Positions 25,130 to 34,477 of a DNA stretch of 34,477 nt are shown piece by piece. Source of the stretch: Pseudonocardiales bacterium. GTDB taxonomy: Bacteria; Actinomycetota; Actinomycetes; Mycobacteriales; Pseudonocardiaceae. How positions within the stretch are numbered: position 1 is the stretch's first letter; every line of letters starts with the position of its first letter. The translations under genes and the position numbers were made by a program. The stretch spans positions 1 through 34,477 of the forward strand of contig JAFAUB010000037.1 in assembly GCA_019243635.1 (NCBI GenBank). The letters are read 5' to 3'. A model generated the notes under the pieces. The model was not told where the DNA came from. It saw nothing but the letters and a program-made list of their open reading frames with translations, and did no database searches.

Positions 25130-25699
25130 CTAGCGCGAGTCGGGTCGGTTGGCGAGCTTGTCGCGCAACCGGTCGACCAGTCCCACTCCGGGGCCGACGA
25201 CTTTGTGGAACAGCTCGCTGTGCGGTGCCCACGGATGCGGCCGGGTTGGGGTTAGCTTCTTCGCGGAGTCCACCTTTTCCCGCAGCTTGATCAGTTCCTC
25301 GCGGGGCGCCCACTCGCGCAGCCGGGGGAACTGCTCAGTCTCCTCGTCATGCGCGTGATGGCGCAGCTTGTCGGTCATCTCTTGCACCAAGGCGTCGAAG
25401 CGCGGCTCGGAGGCCGGAACTCCCTCAAGCTGCTTCATGACCTCTTCAAGCTGCTGATGCTCCTCCGTGTCATGCTTGACGGCCTGCTCACCGTCGGGCA
25501 GGTGCTCTCGCATGGCGGGGTAGACATACATCTCCTCCGTCACCGAGTGCCGCACGACCTCACTGATCACGGTGTCGGCGAGTTCTCGGCGCTCGTCGGC
25601 GTCAGTGCTTGACGTGATCCGGCCGAGAAGTTCCAGCGCCTCCCGGTGGTCGGTCACCAACTCGTCGATGATGTCGATGTCAGAGCGCTGTTGAGCCAC
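25130..25699 (-). CDS. Hemerythrin HHE cation-binding domain protein
   Basis: 189 residues from a GTG at 25699 with AGGAGG five bases upstream. The four-helix HHE fold shows as DELVTDHREALELLGRI, VVRHSVTEEMYVYPAMREHL, KHDTEEHQQLEEVMKQL and LRHHAHDEETEQFPRLREW, giving the expected H...HxxxE...HxxxE...HxxxE/D ligands for a di-iron centre. A C-terminal extension (PTRPHPWAPHSELFHKVVGP, VDRLRDKLANRPDSR) is common in the actinobacterial subgroup. Such proteins bind oxygen or nitric oxide or respond to oxidants. Single-gene unit. Confidence 0.88.
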   Translation of the reverse strand: MAQQRSDIDIIDELVTDHREALELLGRITSSTDADERRELADTVISEVVRHSVTEEMYVYPAMREHLPDGEQAVKHDTEEHQQLEEVMKQLEGVPASEPRFDALVQEMTDKLRHHAHDEETEQFPRLREWAPREELIKLREKVDSAKKLTPTRPHPWAPHSELFHKVVGPGVGLVDRLRDKLANRPDSR

Positions 25700-26007
25700 G
25701 TCAGCCTCCTGTCTCGGGTTTGTGACTCCCTGGAGTACCCGCGAACGCACAGCCCAACCCGCCTTTGGCGTCGGGATGCGGCTCTACCACGTTGGACCCT
25801 GCGGCGCTGGCGGGGCAGCGAACCTGTACCCGATGGGGTCCACGGTGATGACCGCCGCGATGAGCGCAGGGCGCCGACCGTCCGAACACCGACCCCGGTC
25901 CGGTTCCTACGTCGAACAGGACGGTCAGCCGGTCCTGCTCGATCGACATGACGGCGCCGCGCCCTCACCGGCGTGCCGCACGAAGCTGCCCTGCGGGTAC
26001 TGGCGTC

Positions 26008-26301
26008 CGGTGGCGCTTTCCGGACATCGATGCGATGGTCATCCACCTGGGTGGCACCCGGATCATGGGAATCTTGCTCACGATGGACGGCCGGCAGGGT
26101 GCTGAGCTGGTGCGGCTCGTCGAGCCCCGGATCACCGTTCCGGTGCACATCGAGGACTACACGGTGTTCCGCTCGCCGCTGTCCGACTTCCACGCCGAGG
26201 TGGCGCATCGTGGCCTGCGCAGCGAGATCCGGACGGTCACGAGCGGGGAGCGGATCGCGCTGGGCGTCGCCGACCAGCCATCGCGCTCGATCCCGGACTG
26301 A
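26008..26301 (+). pseudogene. MBL-fold hydrolase C-terminal relic
   Basis: The frame gives FPDIDAMVIHLGGTRIMGIL, LTMDGRQGAELVRLVEPRIT, VPVHIEDYTVFRSPLSDFHA and EVAHRGL, the C-terminal third of metallo-beta-lactamase-fold hydrolases of the UPF0173-like kind (HLGGT, VPVHxxDY). The N-terminal zinc motif HxHxDH is missing. DNA from 25700 to 26007 holds no recognisable counterpart in any frame. The relic is thus truncated and inactive. Confidence 0.65.
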
Positions 26302-26367
26302 TCAGGTCATCTACCGCCTCCCCGTCCATGGGGTGTTCAGGACTGTCCGCATCGGGAAGTCCTTCGC

Positions 26368-27186
26368 ATGGACACCTCGGACAAGACACCTGACGACTTT
26401 CCTCGTACCGCGATCGTCACCGGGTCTGACTCCGGCATCGGAAAAGCGACTGCGGTGGCCTTGGCCAAGCTGGGGTGTGACGTCGGAATCACCTGGCACA
26501 GCGACGAGCAAGGCGCGAAGGCAACTGCCGATGAGGTTCGTGCCATCGGTCGGCGTGCCGAGGTCCGGCAGCTCGATCTCAGTGTGCTGCCCGGCGCCGC
26601 GGACGTGATCGACGAACTTGCCGACACGCTAGGGGGCGTCGACGTCCTGGTGAACAACGCTGGAAGGGGTTCATCGGCACTGCTGGTGGAGCTGGACTAC
26701 GACACCTGGCGTGAGGTTCTCGCCACGGACCTCGACGGTGCCTTTCTGTGCCTGCGGCGGGCGGCACGGCGGATGATCGATGCCGGCCGCGGCGGGCGGA
26801 TCGTGAACATCACCAGCGTTCACGAACACCAACCCAGGGTCGGCATGGGGGCCTACTGCGCGGCCAAAGGCGGACTGGGCCTGCTGACCAAGACTGCCGC
26901 GCTCGAGCTGTCCGAACACCGGATCACGGTCAACGCCGTCGCGCCGGGGGAGGTGGCCACACCGATGACCGGGCAGGGGGACATCGACGTCCACCAGCAG
27001 CACCGCGCCGGCGTGCCGCTCGGCCGACCCGGGGACGCCCGGGAGATCGCGGCGGTGGTCGCGTTCCTGTGCTCCCCCGCAGCGTCGTATGTCACCGGAG
27101 CGTCCTGGCCGGTGGACGGTGGGATGCTGGAGATGGGCCCGATGGCCGGTTCCCATCTACAAGGGGAGGACTGGCGCCGACCATGA
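26368..27186 (+). CDS. Short-chain dehydrogenase/reductase
   Basis: 272 residues from an ATG with GGGAAG upstream. Classical SDR features are TAIVTGSDSGIGKATAVALA (cofactor binding, about 15-34), VDVLVNNAGRGSS, Ser150 in IVNITSVHEH, Tyr163 and Lys167 in GAYCAAKGG, NAVAPGEVATPMTG and VTGASWPVDGGM. The closest style is the glucose-1-dehydrogenase/3-oxoacyl reductase group; the substrate is not predictable. It stands alone, followed by a terminator hairpin. Confidence 0.88.
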   Translation: MDTSDKTPDDFPRTAIVTGSDSGIGKATAVALAKLGCDVGITWHSDEQGAKATADEVRAIGRRAEVRQLDLSVLPGAADVIDELADTLGGVDVLVNNAGRGSSALLVELDYDTWREVLATDLDGAFLCLRRAARRMIDAGRGGRIVNITSVHEHQPRVGMGAYCAAKGGLGLLTKTAALELSEHRITVNAVAPGEVATPMTGQGDIDVHQQHRAGVPLGRPGDAREIAAVVAFLCSPAASYVTGASWPVDGGMLEMGPMAGSHLQGEDWRRP

Positions 27187-27195
27187 ACCCTCTTT

Positions 27196-27219
27196 CCGCA
27201 GTCTGGGTGCAGACTGCGG
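27196..27219 (+). terminator. Terminator hairpin after the SDR gene
   Basis: Perfect 9-bp stem CCGCAGTCT / AGACTGCGG with a 6-base loop, ten bases after the stop codon, followed by TCCGTTCG. Confidence 0.7.
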
Positions 27220-27819
27220 TCCGTTCGCGCTGTTTATGCGACGAGGAGCCAGTCATGGGCGCGCGCCTCGACTAGCGTGACGTCGGGATGGATCGCCGGT
27301 TCGATCGGACGGAAGAATGTCATTTCTAGAGCGTCGGTACAGGGTTCGGGCACTGAGGGCATGTGCTCTCCCGTTAGCTAACCACAAGTGATAGACGTTG
27401 GGGCGGGTGTCGATGACTCGAAAGGAATATCGTCGAACGCGCCACATCGGTTTCCGATCGTTACCCAAGGCTTGGAAGCCGATCCGCGCACCGAAGCACA
27501 ACAGTTCGTATCGCTTACTCGAGTTGGGTCCACCACCATGCCACTGACGGCCACGGCGGAGGCTCCAAGCGATCATTGGTGGGTTGTTCCACGCAGCGGC
27601 CCGTCAGGGTGATCCGGGCGGTTTGGGTGACTCCGTCCTTGGCGTAGAGCGTGTTGTAGCGGGGTACGATCAGGCTCCAGTCGATGTTGGATCGGATGCC
27701 GTGGCCCAGCGACGTCAGGTAGGCGCGCAACGGCGCCGATGCGCCGTGTGTGAGCTGGTGACGTAGTCGCAGGAACAGACACATGAGCCGGTCGCGGTAG
27801 CCGAAGCCCGCGGCAACAG
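27220..27819. other. Stretch without a confident gene, lower GC
   Basis: About 600 bp with visibly lower GC than its neighbours around 27290-27520. A minus-strand frame (27515-27784, containing SNIDWSLIVPRYNTLYAKDG) and a tiny basic plus-strand frame (27413-27553) are open. Neither has a recognised family or a good ribosome binding site. The composition and the transposase relic just downstream suggest imported, decayed DNA. Confidence 0.4.
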
Positions 27820-28107
27820 GTGTTCGTCAACTCCGTCCTGGGAGCTCAGAAGCTCCCCGAGGCGCTGACCCGGGGGAGTGTCGCTGCCGACCGCAGCGAG
27901 GACGGGAAGAGTTTTCGCTCAAGGCGGTGGGTGAGTTCGACGGCTACCTGCGCGCCAACGCTGCCCGGATCCCCCACTACGGCCGGCGAGGCCATCTCCA
28001 CCGCGTTCGTCGAGTCCACCGTCAACCAGGTGACCAGCAAGCGCATGGTCAGAAAGCAGCAGATGCGTCTGGACACCCCCCGGCGTGCTCCCCTCGGCCG
28101 AACATGA
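27820..28107 (+). pseudogene. Transposase C-terminal relic
   Basis: One frame holds GEFDGYLRANAARIPHYGRR (about 27930-27988). A second frame continues with AISTAFVESTVNQVTSKRMV and RKQQMR. In transposases with this ending (AxSTAFVESTVNxVxSKRMVKKQQMRW) the two blocks are continuous, so at least one frameshift separates them. Upstream residues in the 27820 frame are degenerate. I recall the family as ISKra4-like but am not certain. It lies directly upstream of the furA operator. Confidence 0.55.
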
Positions 28108-28125
28108 GGTCGAGGGCCGACGTGT

Positions 28126-28147
28126 GATTCTTGATTGATTCCAGAAG
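28126..28147 (+). promoter_or_regulatory. FurA operator/promoter of furA-katG
   Basis: The A/T-rich TTCTTGATTGATTCCAGAA (28128-28146) lies 19 bases before the furA start and closely resembles, from memory, the operator recognised by FurA upstream of mycobacterial furA (TCTTGACTAATTCCAGAA). FurA represses its own furA-katG transcript there and releases on oxidation. Confidence 0.7.
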
Positions 28148-28165
28148 CTGGGGCACGCTTGGAGT

Positions 28166-30921
<2,756 letters not shown>

Positions 30922-30925
30922 TCGC

Positions 30926-30964
30926 GATGTCCGGGTCGGCCGCTCATCGGCCGACCCGGACATC
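30926..30964 (+). terminator. Strong terminator after katG
   Basis: A perfect 17-bp stem (30926-30942 with 30948-30964) and a 5-base CTCAT loop, four bases after the stop codon. No T tract. Confidence 0.85.
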
Positions 30965-31043
30965 CTCGGTCGGGTGCTCCTACCCTGTGGGGCTCGTTTA
31001 TGCGATTTTCTGTTTGACCTGCAGGTTGTGATGCGCGATTCGA

Positions 31044-31125
31044 TCATGCGGCGAGGTGGTACTCGTAAGTGAGCCCGTCGAGGATCGGTCTGTGGCGAAC
31101 CTGGTAGTCGGCGAGGTTGGTTACT
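31044..31125 (-). pseudogene. C-terminal transposase fragment (rve/IS481-like ending)
   Basis: On the minus strand, VTNLADYQVRHRPILDGLTY then EYHLAA and a TGA resembles the last 26 residues of integrase-core transposases (NLxxYxxRRRPxLGGLxxEY). The rest of the gene is absent: the DNA beyond 31125 leads into an IS30-type end. It is a fragment left by rearrangement. Confidence 0.45.
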
Positions 31126-31195
31126 TGTGAGGGTCCGGTTTCGGCTTGGGCCGGGACGAGTTGCTTGAGCGTGCGGTGTGGTCGCGGGGCTTGAG

Positions 31196-31217
31196 CTCAA
31201 ACGGTCGTAGCGACAGG
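31196..31217. repeat. 22-bp block shared with 34341-34362 (IS30-type end)
   Basis: The 22 bases are identical to 34341-34362 and lie at similar distance (70 and 70 bp) from the start codons of two related IS30-type transposases. They probably belong to the terminal region of this IS type. Confidence 0.6.
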
Positions 31218-31286
31218 TAATTATTATAGCGGATCTTGATCCTGCTACGATACCACCTTTCCGAGGGGCCTGCTGGGGGATAATTG

Positions 31287-31661
31287 ATGAGCGGAGCTGA
31301 GCCGTTGCGCGTGCAGGAACGAGAGATAATCTCCCGGGAGCTGGGCCGGGAGAAATCGGCGCGTTTCATCGGGAAGCTACTCGGCCGACATCATAGCACA
31401 ATCGCACGCGAGATCGAGCGTAATGGCGGCGCCGCCGAATATCGGGCGATCGCCGCCCAAGAGCGTTACGACCAGTACAAGGTACGACCGAAGGAACGGA
31501 AACTGGTAGCGTCAACCCGGCTGCATGACGCGGTGAACGAAGGACTGGAAAACAAGTGGTCCCCCGGACAAATCAGTACTCGACTCAAAACTGATCATCC
31601 TGACGATCCGGAGATGCGCGTGTCCCATGAAACTATTTATCAGCTTGATGTCAGACGGTGA
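31287..31661 (+). pseudogene. IS30-family transposase, N-terminal part only
   Basis: From an ATG at 31287 the frame reads MSGAEPLRVQEREIISRELG, ARFIGKLLGRHHSTIAREIE (helix-turn-helix typical of IS30), RNGGAAEYRAIAAQERYDQY, VNEGLENKWSPGQISTRLKT and MRVSHETIYQL. The last is the linker that precedes the DDE domain. Similarity stops there, and the frame ends in a TGA inside the 137-bp foldback element at 31657. The whole catalytic domain is missing. A related copy begins at the right window edge. Confidence 0.8.
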
Positions 31662-31793
31662 GTGCATCACCGGCTTGACCTGGGGCGAGGGCTCGTAAGC
31701 CGGCTCGCGCATCGGGCAGCCCCTGGCCTGCCCGCTAGTAGCTCGATGTGAGCCCTCGTGAGGGTCCCAGGTCAAGCCGGTGGTGCACTCACC
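31657..31793. repeat. 137-bp foldback (MITE-like) element
   Basis: The outer arms 31657-31684 and 31766-31793 are 28-base inverted repeats with one non-Watson-Crick position (T opposite G). A second 9-bp pair, CGAGGGCTC (31686-31694) and GAGCCCTCG (31750-31758), lies inside. The centre holds a third stem, CGGGCAG/CTGCCCG. It joins the truncated IS30 transposase to a serine-recombinase fragment starting 15 bases beyond. No target duplication is seen. Confidence 0.7.
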
Positions 31794-31807
31794 CCTGGAG
31801 ACCACCC

Positions 31808-32599
31808 ATGCTGTGGTGCCACCGTTGCGGGTGTCGGCTCGTGCTCGCCGTCGCCAAACAAAGCTACACCCATTTCTTTCGCTCCGGACGGCGGGACAAC
31901 TCCTGCAACCTCCCACATCTCTCGGCGAGCGACCTTGAAAAACACGTACTCAACCACTACGCCACGATTGACTTCCCGGCGGAATTCCGTACGGCGGTAA
32001 AAACCACGTTCACCGCCGAGCTAGAGGCCAACACTGCCGCGAACGGGCAACTGCGGGAAGCGATCAACAAACGACTAGGGGAACTGTCAGTACGGGAAGA
32101 TCACTACCTAGACCTGGTAGGCGACCTGGACTGGCCCAAAGAAAAACTCACGGCCAAAATGCAGACCATCCGCGACGAACGAGACAAGCTCCTAGCCGAG
32201 CTGGACCGCATCGACGCGGACCTGAAGGTAGCCCGCGACATCATCAGCACAGCCCTCACCCTCTTAGCCAAGCCCCAGAGGCTCTACAAGGCGATGACAG
32301 ACAGTCAGCGGAAGCTACTCAACGTGCTGCTGTTCGCCAAGATCACCGTAGACGCCCACGGCGTCACCGGAGAACACCTCGCCGAACCCTTCGACGCCCT
32401 CCTACCCCTCGGACGCTACTACACCCACCACCGCACCCTACCCACCAGCCAGCCCGCCCCAGACAGGCACGACGACGGCCAAGCAGACCACCCCACAGCG
32501 GTCCTACCTGGCCACAGTTCGGATAAGCCCACTTTGGTGCCCCCGGCAGGATTCGAACCTGCGACACACGGTTTAGGAAACCGATGCTCTATCCCCTGA
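31808..32599 (+). pseudogene. Serine recombinase C-terminal part ending inside tRNA-Arg
   Basis: The frame from 31808 starts within a zinc ribbon (MLWCHRCGCRLVLAVAKQSY, GRRDNSC). It continues through a long coiled coil (TFTAELEANTAANGQLREAI, LTAKMQTIRDERDKLLAELD, RIDADLKVARDIISTALTLL) and RKLLNVLLFAKITVDAHGV, the C-terminal half of a large serine integrase. The resolvase and recombinase domains are missing. The last 18 residues (PAGFEPATHGLGNRCSIP) are encoded by the antisense of the tRNA gene, and the TGA at 32597-32599 lies inside it. It is therefore likely that this integrase used the tRNA gene as its attachment site. It differs from the recombinase at 16201-17676. Confidence 0.75.
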
Positions 32600-32610
32600 G
32601 CTACGAGGGC
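32535..32610 (-). tRNA. tRNA-Arg (anticodon CCT)
   Basis: Read on the minus strand it starts GCCCTCGTAGCTCAGGGGAT, has the anticodon arm CGGTTTCCTAAACCG with anticodon CCT, a T-arm with GGTTCGAATCC, and the acceptor 3-prime strand CGGGGGC followed by A and an encoded CCA. The acceptor stem pairs over 7 bp with one G-T. 76 nt including CCA. Its 3-prime end faces the recombinase fragment. Confidence 0.95.
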
Positions 32611-33113
32611 CTAACTTGTACGTTTGCCCAGCATGCCGGGCGGGTGTGGGTCCGTCTGGCTCGGGCTGGCTGCCTCGCTCCAGACGGTCTGTGCCGCATC
32701 TGTGCCGCGTGCCGTGGACCCGCTTCTCACCACCGACCCGACACGCGGCGTCGAGTGTACGGCGGGTGGTGTCGAGCCAAGAGCCCGGAGGCCGTGGAGC
32801 GACGAGGAGGTAACGACGTGGGTGCTGATCGTTGTGATGCTCCTCGGGTCGATCGGGATGTGAACTGGTTCACTGCTTCTGCGAATGACCGTAAGTCAAC
32901 CGCAAGAAGCTCGACTTTTCGTAGCCTGGTGGGTGGCCCTGCGGTGGTCGGGCGGTCAACCTGTTGTGAGCTGCTGGTTTGTGCTCGTTGTGTCCTGTTG
33001 CGTCCCGACATAGCTTGACGTCTGATGGCCTGGGCACGGCCTGATCTCTTCGCGCTTCGGTCGTGTCGGCTCGTGTGGTGGCGTGCTGGAGGTCGTGATG
33101 CTTTCTGCTGTCT
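32611..33113. other. Stretch without a supportable gene
   Basis: The first bases should hold the tRNA promoter, since the tRNA is read leftward. Frames here are open but unrecognisable. One plus-strand frame ends in a hydrophobic VTTWVLIVVMLLGSIGM (stop at 32863), but nothing upstream of it looks coding. Confidence 0.4.
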
Positions 33114-33399
33114 GATGACCACGGATGATCTTGCGCGCTGGGTGCCGTGGGGCATCCCGTCGGCCTGGCGTAGCCCGACCACGCGGCGCCCCGGGGGCAG
33201 TCCTCGACGCGACCGGCGGCGGCTTCGGGTGGCTCTGCCCCCGGGGTGCCGCGTGGTAGCCCTGGAGGGAGGTCGACGGGATGCCACACCCTGGGCCCAC
33301 CCTGTCCCAGCCTCGTCCTCGTCGGGTGGCCGTCCTGGAGGTCCGCCCGCCCGGCGAGGGCATGGTTTGGTCGGGGTCGCGTTGCGTTCGCTGATGTAG
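33114..33399. repeat. Structured non-coding repeat, copy A
   Basis: About 280 bp similar to 33937-34217. The outer stem 33151-33166 pairs with 33270-33285 (16 bp, one G-T). The inner stem 33179-33200 pairs with 33235-33256 (22 bp, one G-T) around a 34-base loop. Both strands could fold. No open frame through it is recognisable. Confidence 0.7.
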
Positions 33400-33534
33400 C
33401 GCCGGTGAGACGAGCGCCTACCAGGGCTTCAGTGCCGGAACGCGCGTGTGCCCGCGAAGACGCCGGTTGATGTCGGTCAACGTTGGGTGGTGTCGGGTGA
33501 TGTGGTTTGTACCCGGTTTGTACCGTGGCGCTGC

Positions 33535-33563
33535 TGGCTGATGACCACAGATCTTGCGTGTGG
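33535..33563. repeat. Partial third copy of the structured repeat
   Basis: The left flank of copy A (CTGATGACCAC followed by GATCTTGCG) reappears here, but the stem-forming part does not follow. Confidence 0.35.
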
Positions 33564-33751
33564 GGGGTCTCGTGATACGCCATCGGCCCCCCATGACTCG
33601 GCCACCCAGCGCCTCGGGGCGGCGTGGTGTCGAAGGTCACACGTGGTGCCCGTATTACGTCAAGCGCCTACACGCTCCTCCTGATAGCTACTATCCCCGG
33701 CCGGGCCTTCTCCCGTGGGGCCCGGCCGACACCTGCAGGCCGACCTGCCAA

Positions 33752-33788
33752 TGCTGCGCCGGAGACTCGAACCCCGAACCCGCTGATT
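33752..33788 (-). pseudogene. 3-prime tRNA fragment, candidate old attachment site
   Basis: On the minus strand the sequence has the end of an anticodon arm (AATCAG), a variable loop, a T-arm CGGGG-TTCGAGT-CTCCG with one wobble pair, and GCGCAGCA as the acceptor end. The D-arm and 5-prime half are absent. The type is uncertain; tRNA-Lys is my best guess. 3-prime tRNA pieces of this kind mark att sites left by integrating elements. Confidence 0.5.
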
Positions 33789-33936
33789 CTCGGACCGTTG
33801 TTGTGGTTGGTCGTGGATAGCACCAATTACCTGCGCGTTTTGCGGTTGCGAACGCTCGTCGTCTGTGGTCGTATCGGGCTGTCTGGATGCATTTGGTGAC
33901 CGAAGAGTGTCCAAAAGATCACCAGCTCACCGTGAT

Positions 33937-34217
33937 CACTGACGATCGTGCACGCTGGGAGCCGTGGGGCATCCCGTCGACCTGGCGTAGCCCGACCACG
34001 CGGCGCCCCGGGGGCAGCCCTCGACGGAACCGCCGCATGCGCCGTGCGGCTCTGCTCCCGGGCTGGCGTGTGGTAGAGCCCTGGAGGGGGGTCGATGGGA
34101 TGCCCCACCCTGCCCACCCAGCCCTGCCGCAGCGGTTTTAGTGGCTGGTTATCCAGGAGGCCTGCCCGCCCGGCGAGGGCATGGTTGGGATGGATCCTGC
34201 TGGGGTTGCTGAGGTAG
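33937..34217. repeat. Structured non-coding repeat, copy B
   Basis: Diverged copy of 33114-33399. The outer stem 33964-33982 pairs with 34090-34108 (19 bp, one G-T). The inner stem 33996-34017 pairs with 34052-34073 (20 of 22 positions, three of them G-T). Several substitutions relative to copy A change a pair to a G-T pair instead of breaking it. The 34-base loop differs most. Confidence 0.7.
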
Positions 34218-34340
34218 GGGGAGCTTGGCGAGGCGGCGTTGGCACGATGTGTCGTGTGCGAAGGCCAAGCGCCAGAACCGGAGGCGGGCAGAGGGATGAC
34301 GGTGGGTGAGTCGGACCCCTATGTGGTGTTCCTGCTTGGG

Positions 34341-34362
34341 CTCAAACGGTCGTAGCGACAGG
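34341..34362. repeat. 22-bp block shared with 31196-31217
   Basis: Identical to the block upstream of the truncated IS30 transposase at 31287. Here it marks the left part of a second IS30-type element that runs off the window. Confidence 0.6.
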
Positions 34363-34431
34363 CCTTTATTCTAGCAGAATTTGATCTGCTAAGATGTCCC
34401 CTTTCTGGGGAATATTCTGGGGGGATGGTTG

Positions 34432-34477
34432 ATGAGTGGGGGTGTGCCGTTGTGCGCCGAGGAACGGGAGACGATCT
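34432..34477 (+). CDS. IS30-family transposase, partial at window edge
   Basis: An ATG at 34432 opens MSGGVPLCAEERETI, collinear with MSGAEPLRVQEREII of the truncated transposase at 31287 and preceded by a similar leader. About 40 percent of these residues differ, so it is a related but distinct IS30 copy. Completeness cannot be judged. Confidence 0.65.
   Translation, partial: MSGGVPLCAEERETI

Noticed and set aside
25722..25949. Minus-strand frame starting MSIEQDRLTVLFDVGTGPGS
   Set aside because: The start looks plausible, but the rest is Arg/Pro/His-rich shadow-like sequence without family resemblance.
27515..27784. Minus-strand 89-codon frame
   Set aside because: No family, no ribosome binding site, and it lies in a decayed segment next to a transposase relic.
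33114..34217. Idea that the structured repeats are IS110 bridge RNAs
   Set aside because: No IS110 transposase is nearby, and the very long near-perfect stems do not resemble that RNA.

Overview
The window is high-GC actinobacterial DNA. A Pseudonocardiaceae-type host is suggested by a frameshifted DUF3558-type lipoprotein gene, DUF397 and XRE/TPR regulator remnants, a small zinc-finger protein typical of that family, frequent GTG/TTG starts with AGGAGG-type ribosome binding sites, and a furA-katG pair. No species is claimed.

Left part (1 to about 17.7 kb): an eroded mobile element of the actinomycete integrative-conjugative (AICE) type. It starts with a partial gene and two frame-broken relics (SprT-like HExxH protein, DUF397 protein). 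Next is an intact 1073-residue protein that joins a STAND-type ATPase, a TPR array and a C-terminal ADP-ribosylglycohydrolase (ARH/DraG) domain. It is convergent with a GntR/UTRA repressor, whose upstream region carries GCGCAA-type palindromes. A run of small, partly stop-to-start overlapping genes leads into an FtsK/TraB-type DNA translocase (7362-9566) and a second, truncated translocase paralogue. A 1318-bp IS3-family element (10832-12149) closes this block. Beyond it on the minus strand are an endonuclease/exonuclease/phosphatase-fold protein, an aldo/keto reductase, a small Cys-rich protein, a frame-broken XRE-TPR regulator, and a serine integrase that has lost its catalytic N-terminus.

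Middle part (17.9 to 31 kb): mostly chromosome-like metabolic genes. There is a short KsgA/Erm-like methyltransferase and a selenium-binding protein/methanethiol oxidase. Beside the latter lie relics of two flavin-dependent sulfone/sulfonate monooxygenases, which suggests a decayed organosulfur locus. Then come a PH-domain membrane protein, HMG-CoA lyase, a beta-carbonic anhydrase, a hemerythrin-type protein, an MBL-fold relic, a short-chain dehydrogenase, and furA-katG with a recognisable FurA operator and a strong terminator.

Right part (31 to 34.5 kb): a recombination hotspot around a tRNA-Arg(CCT) gene. It holds transposase fragments, a truncated IS30-family transposase and the start of a related copy at the window edge. 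A 137-bp foldback element separates the IS30 piece from the C-terminal part of a second serine recombinase, whose stop codon lies inside the tRNA gene. To the right are two copies of a non-coding repeat of about 280 bp that fold into the same nested long-stem structure, and a 3-prime tRNA fragment that looks like an old attachment site.

The best candidates for undescribed biology are the STAND-TPR-ARH fusion and the structured repeat pair.
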